A DNA stretch of 64,000 nt from Szabonella alba. GTDB taxonomy: Bacteria > Pseudomonadota > Alphaproteobacteria > Rhodobacterales > Rhodobacteraceae. Below, in pieces: positions 35,414 through 42,890 of the stretch (positions are counted from its first letter, which is position 1; every line of letters begins with the position of its first letter). The translations under genes were made by a program, and so were the position numbers. The DNA is taken from NCBI RefSeq assembly GCF_016765775.1, contig NZ_JAESVN010000003.1, positions 1 to 64,000 of the forward strand. Reading direction: 5' to 3'. The notes beneath the pieces were generated by a model. That model made no database searches, had not been told where the DNA came from, and saw nothing but the letters and a program-made list of their open reading frames with translations.

Positions 35414-35857
35414 TCAGACGGTAGGGGCAGGCGCCCGGTCAAGCCGGGTCCGCAGCACAGGTGCCGCCACCATACCCGCCAGCATCGCCACAAGGAAGAG
35501 CAGCCCGCCCCAGCCGCCAAACCCAAGCGAGGCCATCGCCGGGCCGGGGCACAATCCGGCCAGCCCCCAGCCCATGCCGAACAGCACCGACCCCAGCAGG
35601 AGACTGCGGTCGATCCGCTGCGACGGCGGGCTGGGCAGGTCCTGCCCGAGCACCGACCGGCTGCGCCTCGTGGCAATGCGCCATGCAATCGCCATCGGCA
35701 GAATCGCACCGCCCAGAACGAAGGCCAGTGTCGGATCCCAGGCCCCGAACACATCCAGCCAGCCCTGCACCTTGGTCGTGTCCACCATGCCCGAGATCAG
35801 CAGACCCGTGCCGAACAGCGCGCCCGCAAGGGTTGCAAAGAGGTTCCGCTGCATCAT
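35414..35857 (-). CDS. YeeE/YedE-family (DUF6691) membrane protein
   Basis: A 147-aa membrane protein with four hydrophobic helices and the family motif AGLCPGPAMASLGFGG with a conserved Cys. YeeE/YedE half-proteins (PmpA/PmpB type) are implicated in moving sulfur species such as thiosulfate or sulfide-derived sulfur across the inner membrane. Its ATG overlaps the stop of the partner half at 35854-35857, so the two halves are made together. Confidence 0.88.
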   Translation of the reverse strand: MMQRNLFATLAGALFGTGLLISGMVDTTKVQGWLDVFGAWDPTLAFVLGGAILPMAIAWRIATRRSRSVLGQDLPSPPSQRIDRSLLLGSVLFGMGWGLAGLCPGPAMASLGFGGWGGLLFLVAMLAGMVAAPVLRTRLDRAPAPTV

Positions 35858-36282
35858 ATCACCCCCAGAAGATGCCGGAAGGCGACCATGACCAGCCCCC
35901 CCGCGAGCAGATAGGCCAGGGTCGCCAGGATCCCTCTCAGCGACAGGCGCGAGATGCCGCAGACGCCATGCCCCGAGGTACAGCCATTGGCCAGCCTTGT
36001 GCCGACACCGACCAGCAGCCCCGCCACCACGATCACCGCGACATTCTGCGTCAGATGCGTCTCATAGCCGCCGGTCAGCGCCGCGATCAGCGCGGGCACA
36101 AGGATCAGCCCGGCCAGAAAGCTCAGCCTTTCCGCCGCATTGCTGCGCCCTGACCCGTCAACCAGCCCGCCGACAAGGCCCGAGGCCCCCATGACGCGAC
36201 CATTCATCAAAAGAAACATCGCAGCGGCAAGGCCGATCATCAGGCCGCCGCCAAGGCCCATGATCCAGTCAGGGTCTATCAT
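35854..36282 (-). CDS. YeeE/YedE-family membrane protein
   Basis: A 142-aa membrane protein with about four helices and the motif LANGCTSGHGVCGISRLS, whose two Cys mark the sulfur-handling YeeE family. It pairs with the following gene (4-base overlap) to build a full transporter. The persulfide dioxygenase lies 73 bases upstream. Confidence 0.9.
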   Translation of the reverse strand: MIDPDWIMGLGGGLMIGLAAAMFLLMNGRVMGASGLVGGLVDGSGRSNAAERLSFLAGLILVPALIAALTGGYETHLTQNVAVIVVAGLLVGVGTRLANGCTSGHGVCGISRLSLRGILATLAYLLAGGLVMVAFRHLLGVI

Positions 36283-36354
36283 CCGCGTCTTTCCTTCCTT
36301 TCAGGGCAGGGCTGTCGCCCACCGGTCTTGCACCGCGCGCAGGCCGCCCGGGAC

Positions 36355-37218
36355 TCAAAGTTTGTTCAACGGCACCTTGAGATAGCTGACGCCATTTTCC
36401 TCAGCCTCGGGCATCTGGCCCGCGCGCATGTTGATCTGCAGGGACGGGATGATCAGCCGGGGCATGTCCAGTTTCGCGTCCCGGTCGTTGCGCATGCGGA
36501 TAAAATCCGCTTTCGACTTTCCCGCACCGACATGGCGGTTCAGGCGTTTCTGATCGCCGACCGTGCTTTCCCAGGCATAGGTCTCCCGCCCCTCGGCCTT
36601 GTAGTCATGGCCGACGAAAATCCGCGTCTCTTCGGGCAGGGCAAGGATCTTCTGGATCGAATCCCACATGGTTTCTGCCGATCCGCCGGGGAAATCGCAG
36701 CGCGCCGTGCCGAAATCGGGCATGAACAGCGTGTCGCCGACAAAAGCCGCATCGCCCGCCACATAGGTCAGGCAAGCAGGCGTGTGCCCGGGCGTATGCA
36801 GCACATCGACGCGCAACTGGCCGAGAGTGATGCTGTCGCCTTCACGGAACAGCCGGTCAAACTGCGATCCGTCGCGCTGAAAGCGGGTGCCCTCGTTGAA
36901 AACCTTGCCGAAGGTGTCCTGCACAACGGTGATCCGTTCACCGATCCCGATCTGGCCGCCAAGGCTTTCCTGTATATAGGGCGCTGCCGACAGGTGATCC
37001 GCATGGACATGGGTTTCAAGGATCCAGTGCAGATCCAGCCCTTCGGCCTTGATGAAGGCGATCACCGCATCGGCCGAGCGCGTATCGGTCCGCCCCGACG
37101 CATAGTCGAAATCCAGCACCGAATCGATCACCGCGCAGGCGCGGCCCTCGGGTTCCTGCAATACATAGGTCAGCGTATTCGTGGCCTCGTCGAAAAAGGC
37201 ATGGATCAGCGGTTTCAT
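36355..37218 (-). CDS. ETHE1/Blh-like persulfide dioxygenase (metallo-beta-lactamase fold)
   Basis: A 287-aa cytoplasmic iron enzyme that would oxidise glutathione persulfide to sulfite during sulfide detoxification. The metal motif THVHADHLSAA (residues about 65-75), HTPGHTPACLTYV, a conserved Asp in FVGDTLFMPDFGTARCDFPGG, and the final His in FVGHDY are all present; DFGTARCDFPGGSAE is diagnostic for the persulfide dioxygenase branch. The ATG at 37218 excludes the long antisense extension of the frame. The sulfur transporter halves and TIGR01244 protein follow in the same direction, and a palindrome lies about 52 bases upstream. Confidence 0.92.
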   Translation of the reverse strand: MKPLIHAFFDEATNTLTYVLQEPEGRACAVIDSVLDFDYASGRTDTRSADAVIAFIKAEGLDLHWILETHVHADHLSAAPYIQESLGGQIGIGERITVVQDTFGKVFNEGTRFQRDGSQFDRLFREGDSITLGQLRVDVLHTPGHTPACLTYVAGDAAFVGDTLFMPDFGTARCDFPGGSAETMWDSIQKILALPEETRIFVGHDYKAEGRETYAWESTVGDQKRLNRHVGAGKSKADFIRMRNDRDAKLDMPRLIIPSLQINMRAGQMPEAEENGVSYLKVPLNKL

Positions 37219-37269
37219 GGGAAAGCTCCCTTTCTGCGGTTCTGATACTGGATATAGCAGTGGCAAAAC

Positions 37270-37289
37270 ATATTTCAAGATTTGAATAT
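37270..37289. promoter_or_regulatory. Palindromic operator upstream of the sulfide cluster
   Basis: The inverted repeat TTCAA-GAT-TTGAA (37274-37286) is flanked by ATAT on both sides (ATATTTCAAGATTTGAATAT). It lies between the divergent persulfide dioxygenase and FadJ-like genes. BigR/SqrR-type ArsR repressors bind AT-rich palindromes resembling ATTC-N8-GAAT ahead of such operons. Here the TTC/GAA spacing is N7, so the match is close but not exact, and no repressor gene is adjacent. Confidence 0.55.
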
Positions 37290-37359
37290 GACGCTTTACC
37301 GAACCTCTCCTTGCCCGTATCGCGGGGATGGGGCAGGCCAGACCGCGCAAGGGATTGCA

Positions 37360-39360
37360 ATGACGGCCAAAGCACCTGTTAATATGGCAAAGTCGACAGG
37401 GGCGGGCATGACACATTCGGATGCGACGGCACAGGATGGGCAGGGGGCAGCGCCCGGACAGGCCGCAACCACCCCCATTGCAGACCCTGCACCGCAGTCC
37501 GGCCCGCAGCGCGGACAGGCCGATGCCCCGGCGCGACTTGAGGTGCTGGGCGATGTCGCGGTCCTGATCCTTGACAATCCGCCGATCAATGCGCTTGGCC
37601 ATGGCTTGCGTCAGGCGATGCAGGTGCTGCTGGAGGAGGCCGAGGCCGATCCGGCGGTGCGCGCGATCCTGCTGCTGGCCGAGGGGCGCAGTTTTCCCGC
37701 CGGGGCCGATATCAGCGAATTCGGCAAGCCACCCCGCGCGCCGCTGCTGCCCGATCTGTGCAGGCGGATCGCCGATTGCCCGAAACCGGTCATTGCAGCA
37801 ATGCATGGATCCGCACTTGGCGGCGGGCTGGAACTCGCGCTGGCCGCGCATCATCGCATAGCACTGGCCTCGGCCCGGCTGGGCCTGCCCGAGGTTACGC
37901 TGGGGCTTTTGCCCGGGGCGGGAGGCACGCAGCGCCTGCCGCGCCTTGTGGGCGTGGAACCCGCGCTGCGCCTGATGCTGTCGGGCAAGCCTGTCACGGC
38001 CTCCGAGGCGCTGGCCATGGGGCTGGTGGACCGGATCTGCGAGGATGACCTGCCGGGTGCTGCCTATGGTTTTGCGCTGGACCTGCTGGCCGGGGATGTT
38101 CGCAAATCTGCGCCGGGCGGCATTGCCGATATCGCGGGCGGATTTGCAGCCATTTCCCGGGCGCGGGCCTCGGTGAAGGACAGGCCGGTTGCCGCTGCCG
38201 CGCGCATTGTCGATTGTGTCGAGGCGGCGATGCTGCTGCCTTTCGAACAGGGGCTGGAATTCGAACGCGCGGCCTTTCTGGATCTTGTCGCCACGCCCGA
38301 GGCGGCTGCCCTGCGCCATGTCTTCTTTGCCGAGCGCCGCGCGGCAGGCGCCTTCCGGACGGCCCGGGGCAAGGCGGCCGGGGCAGGGGCCGCGCGGATC
38401 GGCCATATCGCGCTTCTGGGGGTTGAACGACCGGCGCTGCGCCTGACGCTGATGGCCTTGCAGGCCGGGCTGCGTGTGACGATCGCCGATCCCGATGCGG
38501 CGGCGCTTTCGGAATTGCTGGAAGGCGTGGCCCTGTCGCTGGAAGAGGACAAGGCGGCGGGGCGGCTGGATGTGGGTGCGGCGGCGGATCGCTGGGCACG
38601 GATCCAGCCGGAACTGCCCGAGGCGCTGCCCGGCGGGATCGACATTGTTTTTCCGGACGGTGTCTTTGCGCAGCCGGGGGCAGTGCTGCCGGATCTTCCG
38701 GCCGGGGCGACCTGTGTGGGTTGGGGGCGTTCCGGACTGCAACGACCGGACGGAACCCGCCCACCCGCCGTGATCCTGCATCCCCCGGGACCGGGACCTG
38801 CGCGGCTGGCCGAGATCGTGACCGCCGAAGGTCAGGATGACAGCGTTGCCGCCGCGCTGGCGGACTGGTTCCGGGGGCAGGGTCTGGCGGTGATCCGGGC
38901 AACTGACCAGGGCGTTCTGGGCGCGATGGGGCAGGCGCTGCATCGCGCGATCGACCTTCTGCGTCAGGCCGAGGGACAAGAGACCTTGACCACGCAACTG
39001 CGCGGCTGGGGCTTTCTGCCGCATGACGATGGGCGTTTGGCCCCGCGCGGCGGCTTTGCGCCGTTCTGTGCCGGACATGGGGCGCCATTGCTGGGGGCGA
39101 TGGCCAATGCCGGTCTGCATCTGTTGGGGGAGGGCGCGGCGCTGCGCCCGGGCGATCTGGACATGGCCGCGATTTCCGGGTTGGGCCTGCCGCGCTGGTC
39201 AGGTGGACCGATGTTCTGGGCCGGTCAGCGGGGGCTTCTGGTGCTGCGAGAGGATCTGCGCCGATGGGCGGAACACGATGCAGCACTATGGACGCCCGCG
39301 CCCTTGCTGGAGCGGATGCTGCGCGAAGGGGTGACGCTGGCGCAGTTGGATGCGTTATAG
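37360..39360 (+). CDS. FadJ-like enoyl-CoA hydratase/3-hydroxyacyl-CoA dehydrogenase with a degenerate dehydrogenase part
   Basis: A 666-aa fatty-acid oxidation protein. The N-terminal crotonase domain looks intact: AGADISEF, GSALGGGLELAL with the first catalytic Glu (about residue 158) and GLPEVTLGLLPGAGG with the second (about 178). Where the NAD-binding GxGxxG should be (about residue 353) the sequence reads LLGVERPALRL, and the usual GNR motif downstream is absent, although HPPGPG and LAEIV keep the His and Glu positions. Hydratase/isomerase activity is likely, NAD-dependent dehydrogenation doubtful. ATG 37360 has AAGGGA upstream. The N-terminal 60 residues are low-complexity Ala/Gln/Pro. 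Confidence 0.82.
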   Translation: MTAKAPVNMAKSTGAGMTHSDATAQDGQGAAPGQAATTPIADPAPQSGPQRGQADAPARLEVLGDVAVLILDNPPINALGHGLRQAMQVLLEEAEADPAVRAILLLAEGRSFPAGADISEFGKPPRAPLLPDLCRRIADCPKPVIAAMHGSALGGGLELALAAHHRIALASARLGLPEVTLGLLPGAGGTQRLPRLVGVEPALRLMLSGKPVTASEALAMGLVDRICEDDLPGAAYGFALDLLAGDVRKSAPGGIADIAGGFAAISRARASVKDRPVAAAARIVDCVEAAMLLPFEQGLEFERAAFLDLVATPEAAALRHVFFAERRAAGAFRTARGKAAGAGAARIGHIALLGVERPALRLTLMALQAGLRVTIADPDAAALSELLEGVALSLEEDKAAGRLDVGAAADRWARIQPELPEALPGGIDIVFPDGVFAQPGAVLPDLPAGATCVGWGRSGLQRPDGTRPPAVILHPPGPGPARLAEIVTAEGQDDSVAAALADWFRGQGLAVIRATDQGVLGAMGQALHRAIDLLRQAEGQETLTTQLRGWGFLPHDDGRLAPRGGFAPFCAGHGAPLLGAMANAGLHLLGEGAALRPGDLDMAAISGLGLPRWSGGPMFWAGQRGLLVLREDLRRWAEHDAALWTPAPLLERMLREGVTLAQLDAL

Positions 39361-39376
39361 GCGGTCGGAACCGTGA

Positions 39377-39592
39377 TCAGCGCAGCATGATGCCCGCAAC
39401 CACCATCGCCAGCCCCAGCACCGAAATGCCCATCGCGGTCATGTTCAGCACCACCAGACGCTGAAGTTCGGCCCGCATCTGCGTGTCATCCAGGCCTGAG
39501 CGTCTGGCGCGCAACCCCTTGATGATACATACCACCAGCCCCAGAAAGCCGATCAGCGCCGCCGCCGCCCCCATCCAGATCAGGATCTGCAT
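39377..39592 (-). CDS. Small two-helix membrane protein
   Basis: A 71-aa protein with two predicted transmembrane helices (IWMGAAAALIGFLGLVVCII and NMTAMGISVLGLAMVVAGIM) joined by a basic/polar loop (KGLRARRSGLDDTQM). I do not recognise a characterised family. AAGGAA lies five bases before ATG 39592; an upstream ATG at 39616 lacks a site. It is convergent with the FadJ-like gene (16-base gap). Confidence 0.65.
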   Translation of the reverse strand: MQILIWMGAAAALIGFLGLVVCIIKGLRARRSGLDDTQMRAELQRLVVLNMTAMGISVLGLAMVVAGIMLR

Positions 39593-39818
39593 TGCCGTTC
39601 CTTTCCGCTGTTCCATCCCCTGCCGCAGCGCCTAACCGAGCATCGCGTCCCTGACAAGGGCAGCCCCGCGGGGGCCCGCACCCGGAAAGACCGGAATGAG
39701 CGCGCGGGGGGCGCTACCCCCGGGCAACGGTGCTTGAACCCGCCCCCGGCTCCGGGCTAGGGAAAGGGGCCGAACCGCATCCGTCCGGCTAATGGCCTGT
39801 TTCAGGAAGGACCCCGCA

Positions 39819-40073
39819 ATGAGCGACGCCGCCGATTCCTATTCCGTCACCGCCGAGGAACTGCGCCAGTTCGTCGAACGCGCCGAACAGCTTGCCGCTG
39901 AAAAGAAAGATCTTGCCGAACAGGAGAAGGAACTGTTCGCCGAGGCCAAGGGCCGGGGCTATGACACCAAGGTCCTGCGCAAGGTGATCGCGCTGCGCAA
40001 GCGCAAGCCCGATGAGATTGCCGAGGAAGAGGCGGTGATGGAACTCTACAAGGCCGCCCTTGGGATGGCCTGA
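39819..40073 (+). CDS. gapR: GapR-family (DUF2312) DNA-binding protein
   Basis: An 84-aa, nearly all-helical protein: VTAEELRQFVERAEQLAAEKKDLAEQ, then GYDTKVLRKVIALRKRKPDEI and EEEAVMELYKAALG. This matches GapR of Caulobacter and other alphaproteobacteria, a tetrameric nucleoid protein that encircles overtwisted DNA and aids replication. ATG 39819 removes an unsupported 9-residue extension. It is monocistronic and followed by a very strong hairpin. Confidence 0.93.
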   Translation: MSDAADSYSVTAEELRQFVERAEQLAAEKKDLAEQEKELFAEAKGRGYDTKVLRKVIALRKRKPDEIAEEEAVMELYKAALGMA

Positions 40074-40087
40074 CGCAAGGGCCTGCG

Positions 40088-40125
40088 GGCAGCAAGCGGG
40101 GCACATCTGTGCCCCGCTTGCTGCC
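40088..40125. terminator. Perfect 17-bp hairpin after gapR
   Basis: GGCAGCAAGCGGGGCAC and its exact reverse complement enclose an ATCT loop, between the convergent gapR and the sulfotransferase-like gene. There is no long T-run on either side, so it acts as a terminator only with help or as a transcript-end stabiliser. Confidence 0.65.
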
Positions 40126-40140
40126 TTCCTTCCGCCAGTC

Positions 40141-41013
40141 TCAGGCCGTGATGACCCGGATATCGGGCATCGCCAGCAGCCGTGCCATGTCCATGTCGTA
40201 ATCGGCGTTGGCCTGCGCGATCATTGCCTCGGTCCAGCCGGGCATCTCGAACTCCAGGTCGATCCGGTCGCGCAGCGCGAATTTGTCCAGAAAGGCCGAA
40301 ACGATGCGCCGCCGCTGCGCCGGGTTCTGCGGCGGATGGCTTTCCATATAGGCGGTCATGCGCTGCATCCCGTCCGCCGACATCAGGCTGCCCAGCAGAT
40401 CGTCGCTGTCTTCCAGCACCGTCTCCGGCCCATGGCCTGAAACGGCCTGCAGGACCTCGGGCCAGATCAGCGGCGTATCCTCATCGCACCACAGCGTGAT
40501 GGCGACATCCGGGTTGGCCGCGCGCAGCCCCGCCACCAGATCGGACCAGCGCAACAGGGTCAGATCGACCCCTTCCATGAACGCCTCGAACCCCAGCCCG
40601 CCCTGTTTCTGGTAAAGCGCCGGTATGAAGGTCGCGGGATTGCGCAGCGCCAGATGAAACTCGGTCTCTGCCTCGGGGAAGATCTGGCGAAAGCCGCGCA
40701 TCCGTTCCCCGGCCGAGGCATAGAAGCCTGACCGCACCGCGCCCTGCGGATAGCCGGGGAAATTGTCCCATGAAAAGACCAGCCGCCGCGCCACGTCATT
40801 GCCGATGATCTCATCCAGAACAAGACTTTGGGTTTCCTCTCCGGCGGGCTGACCCTTCAGCGTCTTTGCCGTGTCGCGCAACAGCGTGCGATAGCGGGCA
40901 GGACCGGGAACGGCGATCCCCTCATCGGCGAGGGCCGCACGATTCTTGAGCAGACACCGCAGCAGGCGTTCCTCATCCGTGCAATGAAGCCCGAGGTGAT
41001 AGACGATCTGCAT
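40141..41013 (-). CDS. Sulfotransferase-like hypothetical protein
   Basis: A 290-aa cytosolic protein. The opening strand and loop VYHLGLHCTDEERLLRCLLKN, followed by LADEGIAVPGPARYRTLL, resembles the 5'-PSB region of the sulfotransferase fold (consensus like HxGxHKTGTT-LQ-LL-N), but the basic P-loop residues are not kept (LHCTDEER). Later blocks include LVFSWDNFPG and AETEFHLALRNPATFIPAL, the latter like the 3'-PB Arg/Asn region. A sulfotransferase-derived protein without proven catalytic competence is the best reading. It diverges from the FbpB-type permease across 140 bases. Confidence 0.45.
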   Translation of the reverse strand: MQIVYHLGLHCTDEERLLRCLLKNRAALADEGIAVPGPARYRTLLRDTAKTLKGQPAGEETQSLVLDEIIGNDVARRLVFSWDNFPGYPQGAVRSGFYASAGERMRGFRQIFPEAETEFHLALRNPATFIPALYQKQGGLGFEAFMEGVDLTLLRWSDLVAGLRAANPDVAITLWCDEDTPLIWPEVLQAVSGHGPETVLEDSDDLLGSLMSADGMQRMTAYMESHPPQNPAQRRRIVSAFLDKFALRDRIDLEFEMPGWTEAMIAQANADYDMDMARLLAMPDIRVITA

Positions 41014-41153
41014 TATGCCGAAATTCCCATATCTGCGCCCGTTCCGGGCCTTGTTTCCGCAAGCCTTGCCCGTCCGGTCAGGCCCGCTGCAAGGTTGCGG
41101 CGACTATACGGGCTTTTCTGGACAGTTAAACCGCTTTCCTGTAACCGGTCGCG

Positions 41154-42845
41154 ATGGAAGCCGAGGCAAACAGTCAAGATATCCGGGCCCCGCGACCGGC
41201 CCAGCATCGGGCAAGCCGCCTGCCGGATTTCTGGACGCTGGGGGCGCTGGTCATCGCGGTTCTGGTCGTGGGGCCGGTGTTGGCCGTGGTCTGGATCGCG
41301 CTGAACCCGACCGAGAATATCTGGCCGCATCTGATGGCGACGGTGCTGCCGCGCTATCTGGCCAATACGCTGGTGCTGATGCTGGGGGTGGGGCTGCTGA
41401 CGGCGGTGACGGGCAGTGTGACGGCATGGCTGGTCACGATGTACCGCTTTCCGGGCAGCCGGGTGCTGGATTACCTGCTGCTGTTTCCGCTGGCGATCCC
41501 GGCCTATGTCGGCGCCTATTCGTTGGTCGATTTTCTGGATTATTCCGGCCTTGTGCAGACCAGCCTGCGCGATCTGTTCGGCTGGACCACTGCCCGCGAT
41601 TACTGGTTTCCGCAGATCCGCAGCCGTTGGGCCGCCATCGTGGTGCTGTCGGCAGCGCTTTATCCTTATGTCTATCTGCTGGCCCGTTCGGCCTTCCGTG
41701 AACAGTCCGGCGCCACCTATGAAGTCGCGCGCGCCCTTGGCCGGGGGCCATGGGGTCTGTTCTTTCGCGTCGGCCTGCCGCTGGCCCGGCCTGCCATCGC
41801 GATGGGCGTGGCGCTGGCGCTGATGGAGACGATCGCCGATTTCGGATCGGTGGTGCATTTCGGGGTGCAGACACTGACGACCGGCATCTTCTCGGTCTGG
41901 CTGTCGGGAGGCAATGCGGGCGGTGCGGCGCAACTGTCGCTGGTGTTGCTGGCGGTGGTGATCCTGCTTCTGGCGCTGGAACGCTCCAGCCGCCGCCGCG
42001 CCCGGTTTCACCGCCCCTCGCGTGCCGCGCGTCCCATCGTGGCACAGCGTCTGACCGGGATTGCGGCGGGGCTGGCGGTTCTGGTCTGCCTCGTGCCGCT
42101 GATGGTCGGTTTCGTGCTGCCGGTGGGCGTGATGCTGTCCCATGCGCTGGCGCGGCCCGAGGTCTGGTTCACCCCGGGCCTCGCGCAGGCGCTGACCAAT
42201 ACGCTGACCGTGGGGGGGATGGCGGCGCTGCTGACGGTGGCGGCGGCGGTTTTCATGGTCTACGGCGTGCGCCTGTCGCGCCATGGCCTGCCTGCGCGGC
42301 TGATGCCGGTGACGGCGGTCGGCTATGCGGCGCCCGGGGCGGTGCTGGCGGTGGGTATCCTGATCCCGCTGGCCGCATTGGACCACCGCATCGCCGATCT
42401 GGTTCTGGCGCTGACGGGCCATGATCCGGGCCTTCTGTTGACGGGCAGCGCCGCCGCGCTGGTTCTGGCCTATATGGTGCGCTTCTTTGCCATCGCGCAG
42501 GGAGCGGTCGATGCGGCTTTCGGCCGGGTCTCGCCCTCGTTGCCGCTGGCGGCGCGGTCGCTGGGCCGGGGGGCCGGGGGCACGCTGCGCGCGGTCTATC
42601 TGCCGCTGATGCGCGGATCGGTGGCAACGGCGCTGCTGGTGGTCTTTGTCGATTGCGTCAAGGAACTGCCTGCCACGCTGCTGCTGCGGCCTTTCAACTA
42701 TGAAACGCTGGCCACGCGCGTCCATGATCAGGCCAGCGCCGAACGTTTGACCGAGGCCGCCCCCGCGGCGCTGCTGGTCATGGCGGTGGGGCTGTGCGCC
42801 GTGGCGATCCTTGCCCATGCCAACCGCGCCCGCAGCACGGGCTGA
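41154..42845 (+). CDS. Iron(III)-type ABC transporter permease (FbpB-like, duplicated)
   Basis: A 563-aa inner-membrane permease of the Fe3+/thiamine class, with about 12 helices. Two EAA-type loops reflect internal duplication: YEVARALGRGPWGLFFRVGLPLARP near residue 195 and LPLAARSLGRGAGGTLRAVYLPLMRG near 470. FbpB proteins import iron with a periplasmic FbpA and ATPase FbpC. Neither is adjacent here, so the partners are elsewhere. A gap of 45 bases separates it from the CHAT gene on the same strand. Confidence 0.88.
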   Translation: MEAEANSQDIRAPRPAQHRASRLPDFWTLGALVIAVLVVGPVLAVVWIALNPTENIWPHLMATVLPRYLANTLVLMLGVGLLTAVTGSVTAWLVTMYRFPGSRVLDYLLLFPLAIPAYVGAYSLVDFLDYSGLVQTSLRDLFGWTTARDYWFPQIRSRWAAIVVLSAALYPYVYLLARSAFREQSGATYEVARALGRGPWGLFFRVGLPLARPAIAMGVALALMETIADFGSVVHFGVQTLTTGIFSVWLSGGNAGGAAQLSLVLLAVVILLLALERSSRRRARFHRPSRAARPIVAQRLTGIAAGLAVLVCLVPLMVGFVLPVGVMLSHALARPEVWFTPGLAQALTNTLTVGGMAALLTVAAAVFMVYGVRLSRHGLPARLMPVTAVGYAAPGAVLAVGILIPLAALDHRIADLVLALTGHDPGLLLTGSAAALVLAYMVRFFAIAQGAVDAAFGRVSPSLPLAARSLGRGAGGTLRAVYLPLMRGSVATALLVVFVDCVKELPATLLLRPFNYETLATRVHDQASAERLTEAAPAALLVMAVGLCAVAILAHANRARSTG

Positions 42846-42890
42846 GCGGCGCAGAGGAAGATCTGGACGCTGACCCTGCATCCCGGCAAG

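Noticed and set aside
37219-39120. Extension of the persulfide dioxygenase frame to 921 residues
   Set aside because: The upstream part is antisense to the FadJ-like gene and has no family similarity; the enzyme's N-terminus begins at 37218.
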